Shown one piece after another: positions 44,419 to 53,167 of a stretch of DNA of 64,000 nt. The notes beneath the pieces were generated by a model. That model was not told where the DNA came from. It saw only the letters and a program-made list of their open reading frames with translations, and made no database searches. The position numbers and the translations under genes are program-made. Position 1 is the stretch's first letter. The number at the start of each line of letters is the position of its first letter. Source of the DNA: CAZPUS01 sp964589825 (GTDB taxonomy: Bacteria; Fibrobacterota; Chitinivibrionia; Chitinivibrionales; WJKA01); contig CAZPUS010000012.1 in NCBI GenBank assembly GCA_964589825.1, forward strand, positions 18,922-82,921, given 5' to 3'.

Positions 44419-44434
44419 TGTACGCACCGCTTTG

Positions 44435-45319
44435 TTAAGGAGTTGCAATAGTGTACGTTTTGAGTACGTCTGTAAGTTTGGCTTTATTGTCCGGCTTCAT
44501 CTCCACAAGCGGTAACCGCAACGGTCCTGCGGGAAAACCGAGATCGCGCATGGCCGTTTTTACGGGAATTGGATTCGTTTCATAGAAAAGGGCCTGGAAA
44601 AGCTCGAAAAGATCTTCGTGAATGGTACGGGCCTTTTCGCATTGCCCTTCGTTCATGGCGCGTATAAGTGCACACATCTTTGCAGGAACCACGTTACCGG
44701 TAACGGTAATGGCACCTTTGCCGCCGCTTGCAAGAATATGCAACGTCTGAATATCCTCCCCTGAAAGGATGGTAAGACGGTCTCCACAACGACGGTGAAT
44801 ATCCGAAACCTGCACGATATTTCCCGATGCCTCCTTTACTCCAATGATCGTTGGAAATTCGCAGAGCCTTTCGATAGTCTCGGCACCCAGGTTAACCCCG
44901 GTGCGACCGGGAACATTATACATGACAACGGGCATATCGACACTTTGCGCAAGCGCTTTGTAATGCGCAAAAAGACCATCCTGTGTGGGCTTGTTGTAAT
45001 ACGGGGTTATACAGAGAATTGCATCGGCACCACGTTGCTGTGCGTGCTGCGCGATTTCTATCGATTCCCTGGTATTGTTCGATCCCGCCCCCGCGATAAC
45101 CTGTGCTCTGGAATCGACCTGATCGATCACGATATCTACCACACGCCTGTGTTCATCCCATGAAAGAGTGGCCGATTCTCCCGTTGTCCCGCAGGGAACG
45201 ACGCCGGCTACCCCCTGCGAAAGCAGAAACTCCACATTTTTTCTAAGCCCCTCTTCATCAAGCGTCAAATCCTCATGAAAGGGGGTAATAATCGCCGGAT
45301 AGCAGCCTTGCAGCTTCAT
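44435..45319 (-). CDS. dapA: 4-hydroxy-tetrahydrodipicolinate synthase
   Basis: 294-residue aldolase-class TIM barrel. It condenses pyruvate with aspartate semialdehyde. It has GTTGESATLSWDEH, the catalytic Tyr region in ITPYYNKPTQDG and YNVPGRTG, and the Schiff-base lysine in IIGVKEASGN. The frame is open to 45394, but that part overlaps rplI; the ATG at 45319 has AAGGAG five bases before it and begins like other DapA (KLQGCYPAIITPF). It forms an operon with dapB. Confidence 0.97.
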   Translation of the reverse strand: MKLQGCYPAIITPFHEDLTLDEEGLRKNVEFLLSQGVAGVVPCGTTGESATLSWDEHRRVVDIVIDQVDSRAQVIAGAGSNNTRESIEIAQHAQQRGADAILCITPYYNKPTQDGLFAHYKALAQSVDMPVVMYNVPGRTGVNLGAETIERLCEFPTIIGVKEASGNIVQVSDIHRRCGDRLTILSGEDIQTLHILASGGKGAITVTGNVVPAKMCALIRAMNEGQCEKARTIHEDLFELFQALFYETNPIPVKTAMRDLGFPAGPLRLPLVEMKPDNKAKLTDVLKTYTIATP

Positions 45320-45362
45320 GATCGCTCCTTTTTGCTCGAAGACTTCCACGCACCGGGATTGT

Positions 45363-45815
45363 CTACTGCTGTTCTTCTTTGACAATCCATGCACGCAGCT
45401 GTGCGGTCACATTTTTGGTAAGGGTAATATCAATTGTATACACACCGAGTTCACGAATCGGTTCATCGAGTTGTACATTCTTAACTTCCACGTCAATACC
45501 TTCATCCTTGAGAAAACGGGCTATCTGATTCGCAGCGACCGAACCAAACAGCTTCTCATTTTCATCGACCTTTACTCTGATGGTACAAGGCGTATTTTCT
45601 ATCTGTTTGGCCTTCTGTTGTGCCTCCTGTTCTTTCTGCTGCTGCTGTTTCTCTTTCACCTTTTGAAGTGTATCAAGCTGTTTCAGATTCGAGGGAGTCG
45701 CACACATCGCGATACCCTGAGGCAACAGATAATTTCGCGCAAACCCCTTCTTGACGGATACGACCGACAAAGCCTCTCCAAGTCCCTGGTAATCTTTTTT
45801 AAGAATTACGTCCAT
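45363..45815 (-). CDS. rplI: 50S ribosomal protein L9
   Basis: 150 residues, normal length. The N-terminal RNA-binding domain is typical (MDVILKKDYQGLGEALSVVSVKKGFARNYL). A long central helix rich in Gln, Glu and Lys (QKVKEKQQQQKEQEAQQKAK) links it to the C-terminal domain. It is in the rpsF-rpsR-rplI order. Confidence 0.97.
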   Translation of the reverse strand: MDVILKKDYQGLGEALSVVSVKKGFARNYLLPQGIAMCATPSNLKQLDTLQKVKEKQQQQKEQEAQQKAKQIENTPCTIRVKVDENEKLFGSVAANQIARFLKDEGIDVEVKNVQLDEPIRELGVYTIDITLTKNVTAQLRAWIVKEEQQ

Positions 45816-45894
45816 TCTTACGATCCTTTTTTGTTAACATCGTTTTACTGAGTACCAAACTGTGAATACTGTTGATCTTGAAAATAGGTGTGGC

Positions 45895-46119
45895 TTAGCG
45901 ATAAACATTCTCTCTGACGAACGGTAACAATGCAAGATGACGTGCACGCTTTATCTCTCTGGTAAGCATCCGCTGGGTCTTTGCATTAAGCTTGGTCGCA
46001 CGCCGGGGCAGTATTCGTCCGCGCTCATCGATAAATTCTTTTAGTATATCGGGTTGTTTGTAATCCGGGACGATATTGTTTTGCACAAACCAGTCTTTTT
46101 TGAATTGTGTCCTATACAT
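45895..46119 (-). CDS. rpsR: 30S ribosomal protein S18
   Basis: 74 residues. The conserved core IDERGRILPRRATKLNAKTQRMLTREIKRARHLALLPF is characteristic. The ATG overlaps the rpsF stop by one base (TAATG), so translation is coupled and the S6-S18 pair is made together. Unlike in many bacteria there is no ssb gene between rpsF and rpsR. Confidence 0.97.
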   Translation of the reverse strand: MYRTQFKKDWFVQNNIVPDYKQPDILKEFIDERGRILPRRATKLNAKTQRMLTREIKRARHLALLPFVRENVYR

Positions 46120-46535
46120 TATGCATTCTCCCTGCTGTCTGTTTTAGTTTCCTGATCGTCTGCATTTTCTAGCGAAGATGATTCTGTATTCATTTGCGGT
46201 TCGTTTTCCTGAGCACGCATCTGTTCGCGCATCTGCTCTTTACGAGAATCACGCACTATGGAAAGAAAACGAACGACATTCGTATTCAGTCTAAGTGTGC
46301 GCTCAAGCGTCCCGATAACCGATCCTTCGGCACGGTAATTGAATACACAGTAATACCCCGATCTCTTTTTCTTATTCTGTATCGGCTGCGCAAATACTCG
46401 TTTGCCCCAACGCTCTATCGACTCAACATGCGCATGCGAATTCAGAAGTTCTTCGATCTGAGAGATCTCTTTTTCGTACTGGTCCTCTCCCATTACTCCG
46501 TCGAATACGACGACCGACTCGTATGGTCGTTCCAT
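46119..46535 (-). CDS. rpsF: 30S ribosomal protein S6
   Basis: 138 residues. The ferredoxin-like S6 fold occupies ~5-98 (YESVVVFDGVMGEDQYEKEI, WGKRVFAQPIQNKKKRSGYYCVFNY). The last ~40 residues are an acidic, probably disordered tail (NTESSSLENADDQETK), a variable feature of S6. AGGAGG precedes the ATG. The leader contains a hairpin at 46565-46584. Confidence 0.96.
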   Translation of the reverse strand: MERPYESVVVFDGVMGEDQYEKEISQIEELLNSHAHVESIERWGKRVFAQPIQNKKKRSGYYCVFNYRAEGSVIGTLERTLRLNTNVVRFLSIVRDSRKEQMREQMRAQENEPQMNTESSSLENADDQETKTDSRENA

Positions 46536-46564
46536 ACTAAAACCTCCTGTGGTCTGAAATGGCC

Positions 46565-46584
46565 GTGATACTCCTGGGTATCAC
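46565..46584 (-). promoter_or_regulatory. Hairpin in the rpsF leader
   Basis: GTGATAC (46565-46571) and GTATCAC (46578-46584) form a perfect 7-bp stem with a 6-base loop, about 30 bases upstream of the rpsF ATG and transcribed with it. In many bacteria the S6:S18 complex represses its own mRNA through a leader hairpin; this is a candidate for such a site. I could not verify the conserved bases of that motif. Confidence 0.45.
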
Positions 46585-46673
46585 AGCAGGATTATTAACA
46601 TACCCCGTTGTGAGCTTTCATCCTCTATTTTACGATGCGAATAACTCGATACGGGTATTTATTCCTGTCTGAG

Positions 46674-46832
46674 CTGAATTAAGCGGGTGTTTTGATGAAC
46701 GCTGCGGTGAGCCATGCTGCTATTGAGTTCTCCACAACCAAGGGGCAACGTTGTTGGTTGTCTCATGATTTACAAGAACATACGCGTAGTACGGATTGCA
46801 GCAGATTCCGCGAACAAAAGTGCTCAATTCAG
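46674..46832 (-). repeat. Dispersed repeat, complete copy (159 bp)
   Basis: The left end is CTGAATTAAGCGGGTGTTTT and the right end GTGCTCAATTCAG, exact inverted 7-bp tips (CTGAATT/AATTCAG) with further similarity inward. The interior has ACAACCAA ... TTGGTTGT (46733-46760), an 8-bp inverted repeat around CAACGTTG. The right tip provides the stop codon of pth (TCA at 46829-46831 on the + strand). Non-coding. The element resembles a MITE or a large REP-like unit; no target-site duplication is obvious. Confidence 0.85.
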
Positions 46833-47452
46833 GTATTATTCAGCATGTTCATGGCTGCATGAACATGCTTACTGCACAACAACTCGATCCCCTCACTACA
46901 TTTTTGGAGGGCATTTTCTATACGTTCATTCTCCTCCTGTGTAAATGTGCCCAGCACAAATTCGACCCGATCCTGTCCGGCTGCCGGTTGTCCGATACCG
47001 ATACGAATGCGTGCAAAATCACTTCCTGCATACGCAATTATTGATTTCAGGCCATTGTGACCACCTGCAGACCCTTTCAGCCTCATTCGTATCGCACCAG
47101 TATCCAGGTTACAATCATCAACAACAGTCACAACACGCGCAGACGAGACACCGCATATGTCACACACTTCTTCGAATGCCATACCACAGCGATTCACATA
47201 TGTGCGAGGTTTGGCACATACGATCGGACACCCGCTTGAAGTTTGTGCCCAAAGCAAATCGTTCAATTGAGTACTTTGTACCCGTTGTACACTATTCAAG
47301 TGCTCAACCAGGGTATCGATGCATTGAAACCCCACATTGTGTCGTGTACCATGGTATTTACGGGGGAAATTCCCGATTCCGAATACAACCCATTCCGCCG
47401 TTTTGCAGCGGGATAACGGATACCTTTTTCGAAATATGTCAAAGAACCCCAC
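46829..47452 (-). CDS. pth: Peptidyl-tRNA hydrolase
   Basis: 207 residues. It releases tRNA from stalled peptidyl-tRNA. It has GIGNFPRKYHGTRHNVGF with the catalytic His, KPRTYVNRCG, VVDDCNLDTGAIRMRLKGSAGGHNG and the conserved Asp/Asn ligands. Slightly unusual is FP where most Pth have PG in the first motif (GNPG). The start is a GTG with AGGGAT upstream. The stop codon lies within the tip of a dispersed repeat, so the last few residues may have been altered by its insertion. It is 18 bp downstream of rplY. Confidence 0.95.
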   Translation of the reverse strand: MGFFDIFRKRYPLSRCKTAEWVVFGIGNFPRKYHGTRHNVGFQCIDTLVEHLNSVQRVQSTQLNDLLWAQTSSGCPIVCAKPRTYVNRCGMAFEEVCDICGVSSARVVTVVDDCNLDTGAIRMRLKGSAGGHNGLKSIIAYAGSDFARIRIGIGQPAAGQDRVEFVLGTFTQEENERIENALQKCSEGIELLCSKHVHAAMNMLNNT

Positions 47453-47470
47453 TGGCTATCCCTGCAGAAA

Positions 47471-48130
47471 TTATCCGTTTTCGCTTTGGTTTTCACCAGT
47501 TTCGTCTTCTGTTTCAGCCGCTTCTTCCGACTGTGCTTCTTCAGCAACACCTTCCTCTTCTTCAGCAGCCTCCTGCTTAGGCATCATTACCGCAGCGAGA
47601 ACCTCGTCTTCTGAATCCTTTATCTCGATTCCTTCCTGTTGAATATCACGTACATGAATCGAATCACCAACCTCCATATGCGACACGTCCACCGTGATGT
47701 GCTCAGGTATATTCCCCGGCAGACACTCAATGGAAAGCGAGTCGGCCGTGTGCTGCAACAGCCCGCCGTCCCGGCTTACTCCTATGGGCGTACCTTCTAT
47801 ATGCAGCGGACAGGACACCGTCACTTTTTCTTTCATAGAAACATGCTGAAAATCGACATGAAGGATTTTCTCTTTACGAAGTACGTCGGTCTGCATATCC
47901 TTTATTATTGCACGCGATTCATCTTCATCTTTCATATCAAGGTCCATGATATGCATCTCTTTATTGTTCTGAACCACTGAAAGCATATTGCGATAATCGA
48001 CTTCAATAGAACGCGGTTTACGGTCATGACCGTAATATGTAGCCGGAATCCACCCGTCTGCACGAATCTTGCGTGCATACGACTTCCCTTTTCCTGTTCG
48101 CTCTCTCGTGTTGAGTTTTACAATGTCCAC
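47471..48130 (-). CDS. rplY: 50S ribosomal protein L25 (Ctc/TL5 type)
   Basis: 219 residues. The N-terminal L25 domain (LNTRERTGKGKSYARKIRADGWIPATYYGHD) binds 5S rRNA. The C-terminal TL5/Ctc domain (CPLHIEGTPIGVSRDGGLLQHT, IPEHITVDVSHMEVGDSIHV) follows, then an acidic low-complexity tail of ~35 residues. The start is a GTG with AAGGAG upstream. It lies directly after tRNA-Gln and before pth. Confidence 0.96.
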   Translation of the reverse strand: MDIVKLNTRERTGKGKSYARKIRADGWIPATYYGHDRKPRSIEVDYRNMLSVVQNNKEMHIMDLDMKDEDESRAIIKDMQTDVLRKEKILHVDFQHVSMKEKVTVSCPLHIEGTPIGVSRDGGLLQHTADSLSIECLPGNIPEHITVDVSHMEVGDSIHVRDIQQEGIEIKDSEDEVLAAVMMPKQEAAEEEEGVAEEAQSEEAAETEDETGENQSENG

Positions 48131-48182
48131 GAAAATCTCCTTCTAAAGCTTCTGTAGTATGTGAATGCTGATTATAAAAAAA

Positions 48183-48254
48183 CTGGGGTGGCAGGACTCG
48201 AACCTGCGATACAGGGACCAAAACCCTGGGACTTGCCAACTTGTCGACACCCCA
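48183..48254 (-). tRNA. tRNA-Gln (anticodon UUG)
   Basis: Read on the minus strand, the acceptor arms TGGGGTG and CACCCCA pair, with discriminator G at 48183. The anticodon stem is CAGGG/CCCTG with loop TTTTGGT (anticodon TTG, reading CAA). The T-arm is GCAGG TTCGAGT CCTGC and the D-arm GAC...GTC. The 3' CCA is not encoded. A run of seven T residues follows at once and may serve as terminator or processing signal. U1-A72 and G73 are glutamine identity elements. It lies between spoVG and rplY. Confidence 0.96.
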
Positions 48255-48325
48255 ATACTATATTACTGTTTTAGATAACAAAGTATGCTGCGGTTACCGA
48301 TTGCTGCTTATAGACTCTCGGCGTT

Positions 48326-48688
48326 TTATTCTCCGATTATCTCCTGAGCTTCCGAACTCTGCCCGGCATCCGGAGTGTTTTCACTTAGAGACTCACTATC
48401 GGACGCCGGCTTGCTGGAAAGCTCCTCTTTTTCGCTGTTCAACATGCGTTCATATTCGTTAAGCACTCTGTATTCAATGGTCTTCCGCATTTCATTATTT
48501 ATAGGATGTGCAACGTCTCTGAATTTTCCGTCGTTGCACTTTCTGTTCGGCATGGAGACGAAATAGCCTGCATCTCCTTTTATCACCTTCAGGTTCCTTA
48601 CAATAAATGCATCGTCGAATACGATGCTTGCAAATGCTTTGAGCTTATTCTCATTTCGCAGATTTACTCTCACTTCGGTTATTTCCAC
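48326..48688 (-). CDS. spoVG: Septation/RNA-binding protein SpoVG
   Basis: 120 residues. The SpoVG core occupies ~1-85 (MEITEVRVNLRNENKLKAFASIVFDDAFIVRNLKVI, FVSMPNRKCNDGKFRDVAHPIN). The C-terminus is Ser/Glu-rich and variable. Known SpoVG proteins bind DNA or RNA and affect division and gene expression. The start is GTG with AGGAGGG upstream. It heads the spoVG-tRNA-rplY-pth run. Confidence 0.96.
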   Translation of the reverse strand: MEITEVRVNLRNENKLKAFASIVFDDAFIVRNLKVIKGDAGYFVSMPNRKCNDGKFRDVAHPINNEMRKTIEYRVLNEYERMLNSEKEELSSKPASDSESLSENTPDAGQSSEAQEIIGE

Positions 48689-49008
48689 GTTTCGACCCTC
48701 CTGCTCTGAGTGTACAAGCGTTTCTTTAGTTGGCTACCAGACTGTACGGTACTCCTGATTTATATTCGCCGCAGCCTCCTCCTTGTAGTGTGTCCCGGGC
48801 GTGTACACCCCGGATATTCGGTAATTGCGTAACTACCATAATTGACAAAATAACGCATTGTTGTAGCAGACCTGATATTCGTCCGGTCCGCACTGACTGC
48901 AGTACATGACGCAACGTGGAAACAATAACCGTTACTGCGAATGATCGCAGTATCAATAAAAAATAATATATTCCCACCAAAAATCAAAAGCATGCTTCAT
49001 ATGCAGCA
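48689..49008. other. 320-bp gap upstream of spoVG
   Basis: It lies between the end of the Wzi-like gene and spoVG, both on the minus strand. Short minus-strand frames exist, but they have no ribosome-binding site or recognisable sequence. It presumably holds the spoVG promoter, though I could not identify clear hexamers. No repeat copy is present. Confidence 0.5.
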
Positions 49009-50688
49009 TTAATACCAGAGACGGCCACCGATGTTGAGGAAAAAATCACCGGGGGTTTCACTTGTATCGTTATACCCGCACGCAGCAAAAAACGAATAGC
49101 GCTGCCTGAGCATATACTGCATCCTGAATTTCACCGTTGTATGCCGTACCGTCGTCTTGCCAAGGAACGTTTTGGTTTCCGGGTCTCTGTATTCGTCTTC
49201 ATCTCGTCCTCCCTGATATACGTCGAGAATCGATCCACCACGGGCGCTCTTGTTTTTTCGTACGTTGTCAAAGGAGAGCGTCAATCGCAAAGAACGATAC
49301 AAATAGTGATGTAAGGCAACGGTCAGAGCTTCGGAATTAGGACCGAGGGGTGAGCCAAGGATCTTTCCAAAATGAGTAAAACGATGACTGCCGCCATAGT
49401 AATGTGTATAAACCCATGGTTCTATACGTGAATACTCGACATCAATGGAAAAATCGTGCGTAAAGGCAGTAAAAAAATGCTGCATCCCAAGGGTCAAACC
49501 CCATTTATCACCAAAATCGTCCGAAAACAACGGCCATCCGACATTGATATCGTCGATAAGAAATTCGGCATACCACCGCCACGCATCGGGAAAGCGGAGG
49601 CTTGCGTCCATAAAAACAAGCGTATTGCCTCTGTCTCCATATACCTGCTGTGCCACGGCATACGGTACGAACGGAATCATATACCGCCACTGCCATTGCT
49701 GTTGTGTACCCATTAGCTCCTCTGCAACTGAATTGGTATCCGCCGGAGTATCCGCACAATCCATTGTATCGGCGCACGGCGGTTGTTGATCGGTCACCGA
49801 TCCGTGTACCAGCACCTCTCCGACACCAAAATAAAATCGTTTATTCCATCCGGGAAAACGCAATCGATGCGTATAGAGGTATTTCCCCTTTCCACGCTGG
49901 CTGTTGAGCTCCGCGATCGAGTGTATATAATTGGTCCTCCACAAATCGAGACGTGTCCGAAAATAGGTGGCCGGCGGCGCATTGGCGGAAAAGGTGAGAG
50001 GATGGTATATGCAGGGCCCCTGGCGGAATCTGTCGACACCCGCTTCGAGATCGAGGTAGCGATAATGATAATTAATTCCTCCGCGCAAAAGAGAGTACAC
50101 TCTGGCATGACTCGAATCCATCCGGCCGAATAAAAGAGTGGGGACTCCCTCATACGACTCGAACGAGGAGCCCCTGAATAAGGTATCACTCCTGTATTCG
50201 GTTGTAATATCCATGGCATACCAATACGAAAAACGCTCTACATGACCTGCCATTGAGGGATTAAACGTAAAAAAAATCGAATTTCCTGAAAGCGTTCGTT
50301 CGTAATCGGCCAGCAATGCCCCGTTGATATGCGTAGATACGTCTTTCTCTTTGCTGCTCCACCCGTAGGCATCGTAGGTTCGGAATACTTTATTGTAAAA
50401 GCGCTGTTTCATAACCCTGTCGTATGCGGTAATCTTACGGCTACTGTCGAGTGAATCGAACCGGGCAAAAAGATCCCGCAGCTGTGACGCATACATGGGC
50501 TGAAAAAACATCGTCTCCGGATACTCGAGCGCGTATTTCGTGTGAAGACGATGAATAAAACGATTCACCGAAGCATCGATTTCGATATTAGGTGAATATT
50601 CTGCATGTAGTTGCGCGCCGCACGCAATAGCGATAAGAAGCACATATGCAGTGGTGCAAAACCGGATGTCTATTTTGAATGATCCCAT
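49009..50688 (-). CDS. Wzi-like outer-membrane beta-barrel protein
   Basis: 559 residues with a signal peptide (TTAYVLLIAIACGAQLHA). The sequence alternates polar and aromatic residues in a beta-barrel pattern and ends in an aromatic strand (FFLNIGGRLWY), as outer-membrane proteins do. Motifs such as YLDLEAGVDRFRQGP, FMDASLRFPDAWRWYAEFLIDDIN and YSRIEPWVYTHY match the capsule-assembly Wzi / surface-lectin family as I recall it. It may bind surface polysaccharide. The start overlaps the 3' end of the aldo/keto reductase gene by 19 bp. No capsule cluster is nearby. Confidence 0.75.
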   Translation of the reverse strand: MGSFKIDIRFCTTAYVLLIAIACGAQLHAEYSPNIEIDASVNRFIHRLHTKYALEYPETMFFQPMYASQLRDLFARFDSLDSSRKITAYDRVMKQRFYNKVFRTYDAYGWSSKEKDVSTHINGALLADYERTLSGNSIFFTFNPSMAGHVERFSYWYAMDITTEYRSDTLFRGSSFESYEGVPTLLFGRMDSSHARVYSLLRGGINYHYRYLDLEAGVDRFRQGPCIYHPLTFSANAPPATYFRTRLDLWRTNYIHSIAELNSQRGKGKYLYTHRLRFPGWNKRFYFGVGEVLVHGSVTDQQPPCADTMDCADTPADTNSVAEELMGTQQQWQWRYMIPFVPYAVAQQVYGDRGNTLVFMDASLRFPDAWRWYAEFLIDDINVGWPLFSDDFGDKWGLTLGMQHFFTAFTHDFSIDVEYSRIEPWVYTHYYGGSHRFTHFGKILGSPLGPNSEALTVALHHYLYRSLRLTLSFDNVRKNKSARGGSILDVYQGGRDEDEYRDPETKTFLGKTTVRHTTVKFRMQYMLRQRYSFFAACGYNDTSETPGDFFLNIGGRLWY

Positions 50689-51839
50689 ATCCTCTCTCTC
50701 TCCTCGCCCTGCAGCATCGAATGTGTCTGACGAAGCAGTGCCGGAATATCGAGATTTTCAGGACACCGCTTCAGACATGCGCCACATTCCAGACATTTAT
50801 CCGCTTTTTGTCCGGGAAACCAGTGTCCCGCATTCCCGAGAAGATTGTAGCGCATTCTGCCGAATGCATGCATATCAAAGGCAATTCCAAGATTACGAAG
50901 TCGCAAGATCTCCGGGATTTGCACATTGTGCGGACACGGCATGCATTCGTAGCACACACTGCACCGTGTGCTGCCCAGTGCCGCCCGCTCGATATCTTCA
51001 AACCGCTGCATTGCGCTGCCGTGTTGTTCGGACTCGAGGTGCTGCCATGAGGTGACGGCATCACAATGTGGCTCTAGCTCGTCGGGGTGCGCCGCACCCG
51101 CAGCTATAGTCGTCACTCCATCCTGGGCAAGCAGCCAGTGATGCGCCAGTTCCAGAGGGGAAAAAGGAGTACATGCTGCAGTCAGTTTTTCTGCCGGTGT
51201 AGTCAGCATACCGGACTTTTCCGTAGGTGAAAGGATGAGAATCCCGCAGCCTCGTTGACGCGCTAATTCTACCGCAGGAGCATTTCGTTGATAGGTGAAC
51301 CAGTAGAGTATACTCGCCGCCTGAAAAAAACCGGTCGATATGGTTGTTTTGAGAAGCTGGGGGCCAGCATGAGACGAAAACCCGGCAAAGGAGACTACGC
51401 CATCATCGATCGCATCGTAAATTCCTCGTACGGTACCCTCTTTTGCACAACTTCTTTTAAAAATATCTTCGGTATTGATACCATGTACATCGACTATGTC
51501 TATGTGAGAAACACCCATTTTCTGACACGCTTCAGCGATCTGTCTGCGGGCCTTTTCTCGGGCAATACCTGCCTGAATTTTAGTAGAAATATAAAAAGAA
51601 TCCCTCCCGAGTTCTTTCAGCGCCAATCCTACGAGTTTTTCACTGTTTCCGTAGCCTCGGGCTGTATCGATGTGATTTATCCCAAGTTGCTTCGCTTTTG
51701 CAATCGTCTCGATCGCATTTCTCTCTTTTCCGGCTCGATCCTTCGCTGGTAACCCGTCTTCCTTAAAAGGGATGCGCATTGCGCCGAAACTGATTGCCGA
51801 TACACGAAGGCCGGTCGATCCATATTCCCGATATTGCAT
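50670..51839 (-). CDS. Aldo/keto reductase with C-terminal 4Fe-4S ferredoxin domain
   Basis: 389 residues. The N-terminal ~280 residues are an AKR barrel (REYGSTGLRVSAISFGAMR, IDTARGYGNSEKLVG, FYISTKIQ, HIDIVDVHGI). The C-terminus has two iron-sulfur cysteine clusters: CSVCYECMPCP and CLECGACLKRCPEN. This type, common in anaerobes, couples NADPH-like chemistry to Fe-S electron transfer; its substrate is unknown. The start at 51839 has GGAGG seven bases upstream. Confidence 0.9.
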   Translation of the reverse strand: MQYREYGSTGLRVSAISFGAMRIPFKEDGLPAKDRAGKERNAIETIAKAKQLGINHIDTARGYGNSEKLVGLALKELGRDSFYISTKIQAGIAREKARRQIAEACQKMGVSHIDIVDVHGINTEDIFKRSCAKEGTVRGIYDAIDDGVVSFAGFSSHAGPQLLKTTISTGFFQAASILYWFTYQRNAPAVELARQRGCGILILSPTEKSGMLTTPAEKLTAACTPFSPLELAHHWLLAQDGVTTIAAGAAHPDELEPHCDAVTSWQHLESEQHGSAMQRFEDIERAALGSTRCSVCYECMPCPHNVQIPEILRLRNLGIAFDMHAFGRMRYNLLGNAGHWFPGQKADKCLECGACLKRCPENLDIPALLRQTHSMLQGEERERIWDHSK

Positions 51840-51932
51840 AGATTCCTCCATAGTCAGTCAGGTAGCCGATTGGCGTAATCAGCCCCGGCGCCAAAAAAAC
51901 CGCCCCGTTTCTATTCGCCACAGGGTCAAATA

Positions 51933-53099
51933 TTATACAAACGACGAGGGGAGAAAAAATTCGGTCATATGCCGTTTTGCATACACATCGGTCATACCTG
52001 CGATATAATCGGTAATCATTCGCCAGTAGGGTGTCTCTTCAGTATAATTGGAATTCTTGATAAATCGAAAAAAGGTGTTCAGTGTCGGTGTTTCCCGCTC
52101 CAGTTCATTTACATATTGTTTGTTTTTGCCAAGATCGGAATCCTCTATGACCCGCAAAAGTTCGTAAAAAAGCAGCTCGAGTATACGAGAGGCTTTTTTA
52201 GCCCGTCGTTTTACTTCCCGATTGGTATAGATGCACCGGTAATTAAACTCCTTGAGCATCTGCATGAGCCCATGCACCTCGTGACTCATTTCGATACGGT
52301 CCTTGCCGACACTGTGGCCTATAATATCATTTACGAATACACCGATAATTTTTCCGTTATCCTTACCCAGTCCCTTGACAACTTCGGAAGGGATCTCGTT
52401 CGATTTGATCACTCCCGCCTTTAGTCCATCCTCCAGGTCACGCCCAAGATACGCCACCCGATCGACCATACGCACAAGACATCCTTCGAGCGTTGAAGGG
52501 AATTGTCCCAGTTCCGTAATAGCGTCGAGATTGGCGTTTTTTCTGCTACGATCGGGCTCAAGCACCCTGTCAAATTCCTCACCACAGTGCGTCACGATGC
52601 CATCCCGGACTTCAAAGGTCAGATTCAGCCCTTCTCCATAGTTGGTAAGCTTATCAACCACCCGCAACCCGTGTATCTCGTGATGGAATCCATGCGGGAC
52701 GCCTTCACTCTGCAGTATTTTGTCAAGTGTCCGCTCTCCCGGATGTCCAAAGGGGGGATGACCGAGATCATGTCCAACCGCAATGGCGTTTATCAGTTCC
52801 AGATTGAGATTAAGACACCTGCCGATCACTGACGCGATACTCGAGACATGCAGCACATGTTCCATACGCGTACATATATGATCGTTATCAGGGGCGAGAA
52901 ACACCTGCGTCTTATGCTTGAGTCTTCGAAACGGAGGTGAGTGAATGATCCTGTTTTCATCCCGCGCAAAATCGAGCCTGAACGGATCTTTTTTCAACGG
53001 CTTTTTCCTGCCGCGAGAATGACTGCTTTTTGATGCGTACGGACTAAGCTTCTGTTCTTCGGCCCGCAGAAATGCATTTATATCGAATTCCGTAGACAT
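51933..53099 (-). CDS. dgt: Deoxyguanosinetriphosphate triphosphohydrolase-like HD protein
   Basis: 388 residues of the dGTPase family. It has FRRLKHKTQVFL, TRMEHVLHVSSIA, the HD pair in VGHDLGHPPFGHPGE, and the downstream Asp in LVRMVDRVAYLGRDLEDG. Such enzymes cleave dNTPs to the nucleoside and triphosphate and affect the nucleotide pool. The start at 53099 has no strong ribosome-binding site. It lies 68 bp downstream of the DEAD-box helicase on the same strand. Confidence 0.92.
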   Translation of the reverse strand: MSTEFDINAFLRAEEQKLSPYASKSSHSRGRKKPLKKDPFRLDFARDENRIIHSPPFRRLKHKTQVFLAPDNDHICTRMEHVLHVSSIASVIGRCLNLNLELINAIAVGHDLGHPPFGHPGERTLDKILQSEGVPHGFHHEIHGLRVVDKLTNYGEGLNLTFEVRDGIVTHCGEEFDRVLEPDRSRKNANLDAITELGQFPSTLEGCLVRMVDRVAYLGRDLEDGLKAGVIKSNEIPSEVVKGLGKDNGKIIGVFVNDIIGHSVGKDRIEMSHEVHGLMQMLKEFNYRCIYTNREVKRRAKKASRILELLFYELLRVIEDSDLGKNKQYVNELERETPTLNTFFRFIKNSNYTEETPYWRMITDYIAGMTDVYAKRHMTEFFLPSSFV

Positions 53100-53167
53100 G
53101 ACGATAACTTTTTTCAGGGTGGCACGATCGGGTTACTGCAAAGATAAAAAATACTTTTTTCAGCCTA

